Part shown: positions 45,292 through 51,872 of the stretch, piece after piece | Layout: every line of letters starts with the position of its first letter | Numbering within the stretch: position 1 is the first letter of the stretch | Notes under the pieces: generated by a model | Seen by the model: only the letters and a program-made list of their open reading frames with translations | What the model was told of the DNA's origin: nothing | The model's database searches: none | Source of the DNA: Geitlerinema sp. S16 | Lineage (GTDB): Bacteria > Cyanobacteriota > Cyanobacteriia > Cyanobacteriales > Geitlerinemataceae | DNA: 51,872 nucleotides | Direction: 5' to 3' | NCBI GenBank assembly: GCA_011390275.1 | Contig: JAABST010000031.1 | Span: 1-51,872 of the forward strand | Made by a program: the position numbers and the translations under genes

Positions 45292-45330
45292 ATCGTGCAA
45301 TTCCATCGTGCAACTTCATCGTGCAACTTC
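45292..45330 (+). repeat. Three tandem 13-bp repeats overlapping the kinase start
   Basis: ATCGTGCAATTCC, ATCGTGCAACTTC and ATCGTGCAACTTC lie end to end. Each has a GTG, and because the unit is 13 bp the three GTGs fall in three different frames. Only the last (45321) is in the kinase frame. Confidence 0.85.
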
Positions 45331-47561
45331 AGCGTCACAGTAACGGACAGCATATTACCCTTGGCACACGCATTGGCGGTGGTGGCGAGGGTACTGTTTT
45401 TGATGTGCCGGGGACGGAGTGCGTCGCAAAGGTGTATCACAAGCCGACGCGGGAGATGGCGCTGAAGCTGGTGGCGATGGTGTCCGATCCGCCGATCGAT
45501 CCGACGGGAACTCTCGGGCATGTGTCGATCGCCTGGCCGCTGGATCTGCTCTGGCGCGATCGGCAGGCGATCGGCTTTTTGATGCCGCGTGTGGCGAATA
45601 TGTTGCCGCTGCATACGGTGTGGACGCCGAAAAATCGCCGCGATCGCGTCCCCCTATTTAACTATCTCTATCTCCATCGCACAGCCCGAAATTTAGCCGC
45701 CGCCTTTGCGAGTCTGCACGCGAGCGGCCATGTGGTCGGCGATGTTAACGAATCCAATATTCTCGTCAATAGTCGGGCGCTGGTTTCGCTGGTCGATACA
45801 GATTCGTTTCAAATTTATGATCGATCGCGTCAGGCCACCTATCGCTGTCCCGTCGGCAAACCCGAGTTCACTCCGCCGGAACTGCAAAAGCAATCCCTAC
45901 GCGAGGTGAATCGTACCCCGGCTCAGGACTGTTTCGGGTTGGCGGTGGCTATTTTTCAATTGTTGATGGAGGGAACGCATCCATTCGGGGGGGTGTTTCA
46001 AGGACAGGGCGATCCGCCGAGCATTGCCGAACGGATTGCGGCGGGGCATTTTCTCTACAGTCGTCAGCTCACGGTTCCCTATCGGCCAACGCCGATCGCG
46101 CCGGAATTCGCCATGATTGCCCCGCGTCTCCAACGCTTATTTGTACGCTGCTTTGATGCCCGCACCCCGCGCGATCGCCCCAATGCCCAAGTCTGGCTCC
46201 ATGCCCTTGACGAGGCCGAACACCACCTCGTGACCTGCGATCGCAACACCCAGCATCGTTACGATGATGGTCTAGAGCGTTGCCCCTGGTGTACTCGCAC
46301 AACAAAACTCGGCGGACGCGATCCATTTCCTCAAAAAATCGCCGACGCCCAGCGCTGGAAAGATAAACCCGCTCCAAAACACCGCGCTCGTATCGTGGCC
46401 TCCTCACCGGCTGCGCGAACCATCGCCATACCCCGTATCGCGAATCCGATACCTCCTCTTCCCGCCCATACCAGCGCCCCCGCGCCGATCCATACCAGCG
46501 GCCCGATCGCGCCCCAGTCCTACACTCCGCCGATCGCCCTCTGGACGGATCTGTGGCGCTACCGCTTTGACGTGCTGGCAGGTTTAACGATTGTCACGAT
46601 CGTTCTATCGGTGGTGTATGGCATTCAGTATGCCGAGCGTAGCAACTCGTCGAGCGAATCGATCGCCAATACCTCCAACTCTTCTCTGCAAGCCATCCAA
46701 AACATCGCCAAGGTTCAAGATCTCAATTCATCTGCCCCAGCATCCGCAGACCAAACCCGTGATGCAGAGCCAGACATGCCCATCTTGGCTCTCACCGATC
46801 GCTACTATGGCCACACAGCGCCGATCACCGCGATCGCCGTTGCGCCCCAAGGAGACCGATTTGCCAGCAGTAGCGATAATGGCATTGTGCGCATCTGGAA
46901 TCGCGATCGCGAGGATATCCTCTTTGAACAGCCGATCGGGACAAGTCCAGGCACTGTCAAGGCGCTCAGTTTTTCAACGGATGGCAAAACCTTGGTCGGA
47001 GCCATAGACCGCGAGCTGATCGACTGGGAAACGGATCAGCTCCAAACCACGGGCAAACGTAGCTTGGCCGCCAATCTCGAAGCCGTGACCCATTCTCCCC
47101 AGGGGATGCTAGCATTTGGGCTAGCACCGACCTTGGGATCGACGGTGTGGCAGCTCAATCCTACGATGGCGGTCTTTCGATCGATTGATCGACCCGCGCC
47201 CAAACAGGCCAGTTTTAGCACGGATGGTCGATGGCTGGCCTTGATCGATCAAGCGATTACGCTGTGGGACTTGGAAACGGGAGAGCAAATCCGCAAGCTC
47301 GATTTAGAACCGGATACACCGATCGCAGTTGCTCTCAGTCCGAATGGTCGTTACCTGGCCGTGTCGCAACCAGCGCGATCCGACACCATCGAACTCTGGT
47401 CGATCGCGGACAATCAGATCGTACAATCAGTACTCGCACGAGACATCACGACGCTAGCCTTCTCGCCCGATGGACAATCCCTCTTTGGTGGCGATCGGCT
47501 CGGGGCAATTTCGCGGTGGCGCTTGGAATTAAACCGCGATCATCAGTCGTCTAATTATTGA
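45321..47561 (+). CDS. Atypical serine/threonine kinase with C-terminal WD40 repeats
   Basis: A 746-residue protein, taking GTG 45321 as start; the open frame reaches back to 45081, overlapping pnp. The kinase domain has a Gly loop (TRIGGGGEGTVFDV), Lys37 in CVAKVYHKP, a catalytic loop GHVVGDVNESNILV instead of HRD, and SLVDTDSFQIYD in place of DFG. KPEFTPPELQ, then DCFGLAVAIFQLLMEGTHPF, follow. This pattern belongs to the divergent YegI-like kinases sometimes linked to TerY/PP2C stress modules. A Cys pair RCPWCTR lies after the kinase, then a transmembrane helix (VLAGLTIVTIVLSVVYGI). Four or five WD40 repeats follow (YGHTAPITAIAVAPQGDRFA; IVRIWNRD; ITLWDLETGE). The WD40 part is probably periplasmic. 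The target is unknown. Confidence 0.85.
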   Translation: MQLQRHSNGQHITLGTRIGGGGEGTVFDVPGTECVAKVYHKPTREMALKLVAMVSDPPIDPTGTLGHVSIAWPLDLLWRDRQAIGFLMPRVANMLPLHTVWTPKNRRDRVPLFNYLYLHRTARNLAAAFASLHASGHVVGDVNESNILVNSRALVSLVDTDSFQIYDRSRQATYRCPVGKPEFTPPELQKQSLREVNRTPAQDCFGLAVAIFQLLMEGTHPFGGVFQGQGDPPSIAERIAAGHFLYSRQLTVPYRPTPIAPEFAMIAPRLQRLFVRCFDARTPRDRPNAQVWLHALDEAEHHLVTCDRNTQHRYDDGLERCPWCTRTTKLGGRDPFPQKIADAQRWKDKPAPKHRARIVASSPAARTIAIPRIANPIPPLPAHTSAPAPIHTSGPIAPQSYTPPIALWTDLWRYRFDVLAGLTIVTIVLSVVYGIQYAERSNSSSESIANTSNSSLQAIQNIAKVQDLNSSAPASADQTRDAEPDMPILALTDRYYGHTAPITAIAVAPQGDRFASSSDNGIVRIWNRDREDILFEQPIGTSPGTVKALSFSTDGKTLVGAIDRELIDWETDQLQTTGKRSLAANLEAVTHSPQGMLAFGLAPTLGSTVWQLNPTMAVFRSIDRPAPKQASFSTDGRWLALIDQAITLWDLETGEQIRKLDLEPDTPIAVALSPNGRYLAVSQPARSDTIELWSIADNQIVQSVLARDITTLAFSPDGQSLFGGDRLGAISRWRLELNRDHQSSNY

Positions 47562-47730
47562 AGCCATGATTACGGCTCACTATTGACCGTAAGCCTCTCA
47601 CTGCCGAACCCGCCGACACTCAAGCCAAGCCCCTCAGAGGTCAATATTGTGGTACTTGAGTTCTCTAGAGTCAAGCCATAAAACCACAAAGCTTTTCAGA
47701 CTTACGTACTCAATTTAACGAGGAGGTGAC

Positions 47731-50211
47731 GTGCCGCCTGAGCCGTTCTCACACTTTGATCGCCACGACACCCCAGCAGCCAACGGCTCGACTCTCATCT
47801 CTAGCTGTACCTGTCCGCTTGCCCATTCCGTGTCTGGTGCAACCTATCTGCCGAGCGCTCGGATTCATAGCGATGTGCTCATCGATCTGCTGACCCGTCA
47901 GACTTGGAAAGCATCCTCGATCGCCCGATTTGCTCAGCAAACGATCACGCCGTCACACCGATCACACCACGATCAAGCTGATCTCAGACAAGCCATTGCA
48001 ACCTACCGCGCTGAAGTGGCGCAGGACTGGCAAACCCATCGGCTAGAACCACACGTCCGCACTGCGATCTGGGAGATCGCACAACTCTTACCCACCACCG
48101 CGATCGAAATTGTGCCACATCTAGCCAGTTCGCAACTGTCGGCGGATCAGTGTGCTGCGATCGCCGAGATGATGCACCGTCCGATCGTCTCGCACAATGA
48201 AAAAGCCCTAATGGCTGGCATCTTCGCCGCCTGGGGCGAATTGTTTCGCCACCGCGTTGCTCAGGTTTGGTCGAACGCCCAATTATCTTGCAAAACACTA
48301 ACACTTTCCTTGGAGTTGCGATCGATACCGCCGATTTACACGTCAGGATTTGCCGAGCTGCACGGCAATCACCTCTATGTTGCTGCCACCTGGGGTTTAC
48401 CCCACATCCTCGATGTCGGCCTCATCGAACCCGATCGCTTCGATCTTGACCTAACCTCCAGCTCAATTCAAGCCCAAACCCTCGGCCAGAAACTATGCAG
48501 TTACAATCTGCAACCCTCCCTCAGCATCCCCTCCAGGCTAGACCTCACGCTGACAGAAGCCTCGCTCGAACGCCAAACTCAGTTTTCTCTTCAGCTCGAT
48601 GACTTGCTCGATCTGATAAAACTAGCCCAGTCAATCCGTCAGTGGCAACACCCCGCCCTCGCCCCTGGAATGCGTATTGATTGGTCATTCGCCCCCACAA
48701 CGCCGGACGCGATCGTCCCAACCCGTAAAGCCCGAGAGACACACACCACACCCACCTCTCTCAATCTGTTCGTACATGATATTGTTCCCCTCGATTGCAC
48801 GCGCCCATCCTTTTGGTTTGCCGAGGCTCTCCAGGCCAGTCCACCACAGCCCATCCGCACAGCTCTCTGGCATGGTGTCAGCGCTTCTGGCGGACGGGTA
48901 ACCGCTTCTGCCTTTGTGTTTAAGCCGCCATCAGAGTCGAAGATTGACGCAAGTCCGTCCCCCGATCGCACTCATCCAGAACCTGGAGAAATTTGGGTCT
49001 GCACAAAAATTCCAGCGGCACGATTATGCGATCTGCGCCATGCTTCAGGACTTGTTGTCGAAGCAGGTAGTAGCACCAGTCATGAAATTCTGCTCGCGCG
49101 GGATCTTGGCTTACCGATCGTGGTCGGCGTGGTGGGGATTGTGAACGCATTAAACACGGGCGATCTCCTCGAAGTTGATGCCAATATCGGAGAAGTCATG
49201 CATTACTCTGATGCCTCCTCCACCGTACGCCCGAATTCCGATCGCAGCGTGAGCCAGCGCAGCGCATCACCACCCACCACCTTCGACGATCAAACCTCCA
49301 AGCTGGCCGCCTCCATTGCCGTAACCGAGTCCCAGCAGCAGATTTCCCTCCGCTCAGAGGAGGTACGGCGTCAGGTCGCCCTACGTGTCAGCCTCAGCTA
49401 CCTCGAACGCAATCTGTCCCTTGAACAAGCCTGGGGCGGGATCGGTATCTTACGTTCAGAAATGTTGGCCTTTGCCGAGGGCGTAGAACTGACCCTCAGC
49501 CCAACGCCCCGAGAATATGGTGAACTATACCGCTGGTTACATCAACGCTTAAAACTGGCGATCGAACTGTGTAATCAGCGCACAGTGTTTTATCGCGTCT
49601 TTGATCGCCTCACTCCTGACGCAACGCTCCTCGATCGAGGAATACACCTCTACCTTGACCGACCCACCCTGTTTGACCTTCAACTCAATGTTTTGGCAGA
49701 ACTCCACCAAAACGGTCATACCCATGTCCGCCTACTCTTACCCTTTGTGCGTAGCTGCGCGGAATTGGAATTTTGCTGGCAGCGTCTCGAACGTCTAGGT
49801 TTCGATCGTACAAACAGTTCGATCGAAGTTTGGATCATGGCGGAAGTACCCTCCGTCCTAATGCTGCTCGATGAATACTGCCAAATGGGAATTTCTGGAA
49901 TCGCGATCGGCACAAACGATCTCGCTGCGCTGTTGCTTGGGCTTGATCGTGAAGATGGACGAAGCACTGCGATCGCCAAGGCGGCTCGACCCGCGCTACA
50001 CGCTGCCATCCTGGCGCTTGCCGCAACGACGATGCGCCACGGGATCGCCTGTCAGTTGTGCGATGACGATATTGTCGATGATCCTGAAACGCTGAGGGAT
50101 TTTCTAAATGCGGGTGTTACGGCGTTATCGGTCAGTGTCGATCGTCTCTCAAAAGCTGAGCAGGCGCTGGCGGTATCGCTGAGTGTTAACCGAGAAATAC
50201 CCCAGCCCTGA
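47731..50211 (+). CDS. PEP-synthase-like protein with degenerate N-terminal domain
   Basis: This 826-residue protein starts at GTG 47731, preceded by a full-length ribosome-binding sequence AGGAGGTGA. The first ~160 residues are unassigned and lack the VAVRSSATAED motif of the PEP-synthase ATP-grasp domain. Residues 165-320 keep its later part (AAWGELFRHRVAQVW; VAATWGLPHILDVGLIEPDR; MRIDWSF). The phosphohistidine domain is present with His451 in GSSTSHEILLARDLGLPIVV. The C-terminal PEP/TIM-barrel domain has WIMAEVPSVLMLLDEY, IGTNDLAALLLGLDRED and GIACQLC in place of the usual GICGQ. PEP synthase converts pyruvate and ATP to PEP. Loss of the ATP lobe suggests a changed role, perhaps regulatory. 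It follows the kinase by 170 bp. Confidence 0.8.
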   Translation: MPPEPFSHFDRHDTPAANGSTLISSCTCPLAHSVSGATYLPSARIHSDVLIDLLTRQTWKASSIARFAQQTITPSHRSHHDQADLRQAIATYRAEVAQDWQTHRLEPHVRTAIWEIAQLLPTTAIEIVPHLASSQLSADQCAAIAEMMHRPIVSHNEKALMAGIFAAWGELFRHRVAQVWSNAQLSCKTLTLSLELRSIPPIYTSGFAELHGNHLYVAATWGLPHILDVGLIEPDRFDLDLTSSSIQAQTLGQKLCSYNLQPSLSIPSRLDLTLTEASLERQTQFSLQLDDLLDLIKLAQSIRQWQHPALAPGMRIDWSFAPTTPDAIVPTRKARETHTTPTSLNLFVHDIVPLDCTRPSFWFAEALQASPPQPIRTALWHGVSASGGRVTASAFVFKPPSESKIDASPSPDRTHPEPGEIWVCTKIPAARLCDLRHASGLVVEAGSSTSHEILLARDLGLPIVVGVVGIVNALNTGDLLEVDANIGEVMHYSDASSTVRPNSDRSVSQRSASPPTTFDDQTSKLAASIAVTESQQQISLRSEEVRRQVALRVSLSYLERNLSLEQAWGGIGILRSEMLAFAEGVELTLSPTPREYGELYRWLHQRLKLAIELCNQRTVFYRVFDRLTPDATLLDRGIHLYLDRPTLFDLQLNVLAELHQNGHTHVRLLLPFVRSCAELEFCWQRLERLGFDRTNSSIEVWIMAEVPSVLMLLDEYCQMGISGIAIGTNDLAALLLGLDREDGRSTAIAKAARPALHAAILALAATTMRHGIACQLCDDDIVDDPETLRDFLNAGVTALSVSVDRLSKAEQALAVSLSVNREIPQP

Positions 50212-50264
50212 TCGAACCCTGATCGAAATCATGCACCACGGCTTATTTTGAGTTGACCGGTTTA

Positions 50265-50376
50265 TAGTCAGTTCAAGAAAAAATGAGACATATTGACTCT
50301 GTTCTGCTTGCTCAAAAACCGCGTTTCGACTCCGCTCAACGCTCTCGGTATGTTCCGAACATGATTGAACTGACTA
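50265..50376. mobile_element. MITE of IS630/Tc1-mariner style
   Basis: TAGTCAGTTCAA (50265-50276) and TTGAACTGACTA (50365-50376) are a perfect 12-bp inverted repeat. The outer TA on each side fits a TA target duplication as made by IS630/Tc1-mariner transposons, giving a 108-bp element between. The interior (with CGACTCCGCTCAACGCTC) has no open frame. It lies in the gap between the PEP-synthase-like gene and the convergent EamA gene. Confidence 0.7.
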
Positions 50377-50399
50377 CATGTGTCGGATGGTGAATCGGC

Positions 50400-51443
50400 T
50401 TAACTCGCCGTTGCCGCCTCATGACTCGTGGAATGACTAAACTTGGCAATATAGAGACCGATCGAAACCAGAATAAACGAAATCAAATTTGAGATTCCCA
50501 TCTGTTCCGAAAAGATAAACCAGGCAAAGAGTGCGCTTAATGGCGGTTCAAGGAGCAAAAAGAGTGAGATAAAACTCGATGAGAACTTTTCAAAACTTTT
50601 CGCTAGCAGGCGCTGTCCCAATCCCTCGCAAATAATTCCCAAAGCAATCACCGCGAGCCAGCCGTGGGATGTGGTGGGCAAAAAATGTACCCCCTCTGTC
50701 GCAATAACGAGCGGTACTAAGATAAGGATGCCGATCGAGCAGCGACAAAGCAAAATGATCGTCGCCGAAAAGCGATCGCGCAGCCGTTCCGCTAACAGAA
50801 AATAAGCCGCCAAAAACACAGCCGAAAGCAAAGCATAGGCATCACCAATCAAGGTTGTCCCGCCAAGATGCAGGTCGCTCGCACCCAGGGCGAACGCACC
50901 AATCAAGGCAATGCCCAGCCCAACGATAAAACGGCGCTCGAAGCGCTGTCCTAAAAATAGCCAGCCGCCCAGGGTCGTAAACAGGGGCGTGAGGTTATTC
51001 AATAACACGGAGTTGGCAACACTCGTGCGGGTTAATGACATTGCCCACAACACCAGAGACGCCGTGGCGATCGCCCCGACCGACCCGAGCAACACCCACT
51101 GATGCGCCGATATCGGGGGGGAAATATCCCGCTCGTCTCCATCCTGAGCCGTCCAGCGCTGACGCAATTCGCCGATCACGCGGATCGTTCCGAAGGTTAT
51201 CGTAAACACTAAAAATCGGCATAATACCGTGGAATTCGCGCTAATTTCGACCTCGCTATAGCGCATAAAAATGGCCGCAAACGACACTGAAATCAGTGCC
51301 ACAGCCAAACTAATCGCCGCACCCAAATCAAACGAGCTAGCGGCATCATTCGCGATCGTCGTGGGAGCGGGTGGGGTATGGCTTTGGGGTGAGGACGTCA
51401 GGCTCGACAGGGGGTCAGCTTGTATTTCAAGGGGCTGGGTCAT
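50400..51443 (-). CDS. EamA/DMT family transporter
   Basis: A 347-residue integral membrane protein with ten hydrophobic helices in two repeated EamA halves, for example AISLAVALISVSFAAIFMRY, TASLVLWAMSLTRTSVANS, GLGIALIGAFALGASDL, LSAVFLAAYFLLAERLRD and ISLFLLLEPPLSALFAWFIF. Members export amino acids, nucleobases, sugars or other metabolites; the substrate cannot be read from the sequence. The frame opens at TTG 51470, but ATG 51443 (MTQPLEIQADPL) is a better start. It is convergent with the PEP-synthase-like gene and is the last gene before the right edge. Confidence 0.85.
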   Translation of the reverse strand: MTQPLEIQADPLSSLTSSPQSHTPPAPTTIANDAASSFDLGAAISLAVALISVSFAAIFMRYSEVEISANSTVLCRFLVFTITFGTIRVIGELRQRWTAQDGDERDISPPISAHQWVLLGSVGAIATASLVLWAMSLTRTSVANSVLLNNLTPLFTTLGGWLFLGQRFERRFIVGLGIALIGAFALGASDLHLGGTTLIGDAYALLSAVFLAAYFLLAERLRDRFSATIILLCRCSIGILILVPLVIATEGVHFLPTTSHGWLAVIALGIICEGLGQRLLAKSFEKFSSSFISLFLLLEPPLSALFAWFIFSEQMGISNLISFILVSIGLYIAKFSHSTSHEAATAS

Positions 51444-51629
51444 GAATTTGGCAGGCGATCGCACAGACAAAGGCGAACGTTAATCAGTGGGTAGTGAACG
51501 TCGGAGAAACTGGGGTATTAATCCATAACTGTAGCGAAGAGTTTGTCCTTTTTTGCCAAAATTCCGACTATCTCTAGTTCCTTACACGATCGATGCTTGA
51601 CATAACCAGAAAAAGACAGAATGGCCAAC

Positions 51630-51757
51630 CTCGCTCTGCTTTTAAAAGCGAGAGCCGGACAATTCATCGAGCAGTATCCCCCAAGGCTTCACAAGCGGAA
51701 TAAGACGGACTCTGGACGTCCTAATCAGTGGACGAAACAGAGTCTGATTTGTCCGGC
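51630..51757 (+). ncRNA. Putative structured RNA or nested-hairpin element
   Basis: Four stems nest or stack: CTCGCT/AGCGAG (51630-51635 with 51647-51652), an outer GCCGGACAA/TTGTCCGGC (51654-51662 with 51749-51757), an inner GACTCTG/CAGAGTC (51708-51714 with 51738-51744), and an apical GTCC/GGAC. A pyrimidine run CCTTTTCTTC follows the outer stem, as at a terminator. TTGACA lies at 51598, but no good -10 box is seen. It matches no RNA family I recognise (not tmRNA, SRP RNA or RNase P). It may instead be a mobile-element terminus. Confidence 0.3.
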
Positions 51758-51794
51758 CTTTTCTTCAGAGCAGCGACAGGGATAATCTAACTAT

Positions 51795-51872
51795 TGGGAG
51801 CATCTCATTAATGCAATGAGTATAAATGCGGATGGACAGGGAATGGAGAATAGAGGGGTAGAAAGAGGTAAG
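51795..51872. mobile_element. Insertion-element terminus, continues past the edge
   Basis: TGGGAGCATCTCATTAA (51795-51811) is identical over 17 bp to 2088-2104. In the inverse copy at 2214-2229 the similarity extends a few bases further (TGCA after TTAA). The rest of the element, if present, lies outside the window. Orientation suggests it runs rightward from 51796. Confidence 0.45.

Larger units (their letters stand above)
51444..51872. other. Right-edge non-coding region
   Basis: About 430 bp upstream of the EamA gene. It contains a possible structured RNA (51630-51757) and an insertion-element terminus (51795-51811). A short plus-strand frame of about 50 codons starting at ATG 51620 (MANLALLLKARAGQFIEQYP) overlaps the structured segment and I do not accept it as a gene. 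No gene enters from the right edge in any frame I could follow. Confidence 0.4.

Noticed and set aside
51620..51784. Short plus-strand frame MANLALLLKARAGQFIEQYP at the right edge
   Set aside because: About 50 codons overlapping several perfect inverted repeats; better explained by structured or mobile DNA.
1..51872. Many GCGATCGC octamers, which could be read as operators
   Set aside because: These are HIP1 sites, abundant genome-wide in many cyanobacteria and inside coding sequence, so they are not specific regulatory sites.

Overview
The window is chromosomal DNA from a cyanobacterium. The HIP1 palindrome GCGATCGC recurs across it. Several gene families are essentially cyanobacterial or photosynthetic: Psb32, DUF4079, DUF3120, DUF2301, and ClpC with ClpS. 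Enzymes such as GlyQ, EF-P, AccB, ClpC and PNPase read as typical cyanobacterial orthologues. Genus cannot be fixed from the sequence alone. There is no rRNA operon, CRISPR array or intact transposase. One tRNA (Gln, TTG) is present.

Left end (1-2450) is the most unusual part. On the minus strand lie the remains of a Zorya-type anti-phage operon: a 3' fragment of a ZorA-like motor protein, a ZorB-like OmpA domain with no start codon and no membrane helix, and a long EH-signature protein (ZorC-like) that runs off the left edge. The truncated end of zorA abuts an inverted-repeat element, and the same terminal sequence recurs at the extreme right edge of the window.

2450-9900 holds two pentapeptide-repeat proteins, glyQ, a DUF4079 membrane protein, a MITE, tRNA-Gln, a DEDDh exonuclease, an ABC exporter and DUF3120. 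9900-18000 holds modB, an orphan CheA-like hybrid kinase followed by CheB, aroA, and an unidentified conserved protein. 18000-29700 holds clpC, an IS605/TnpB remnant, cysH, a PBP4-type peptidase, a PstS-like protein, a small conserved protein, accB-efp, a Ktr/Trk potassium channel subunit, clpS and a zinc-finger/methyltransferase protein. 29700-42500 holds murJ, a DppB-like permease, an SH3 lipoprotein, nrdA-nrdB (class Ia ribonucleotide reductase), a large pentapeptide protein, psb32, DUF2301 and dprA. 42900-51500 holds pnp, an atypical protein kinase with WD40 repeats, a degenerate PEP-synthase-like protein and an EamA transporter.

Most genes are single housekeeping units, and convergent pairs are often separated by less than 20 bp or by a bidirectional hairpin terminator. 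Functional groupings visible here are CheA-CheB (signalling), AccB-EF-P (a common cyanobacterial pair), NrdA-NrdB (dNTP synthesis) and the ClpC/ClpS chaperone-adaptor pair, which lie apart. Non-coding structure includes three MITE-like elements, a TnpB remnant, 11-bp phased repeats upstream of clpS, a palindrome resembling an NrdR box upstream of nrdA, small tandem repeats at gene edges, and a possible structured RNA near the right end.
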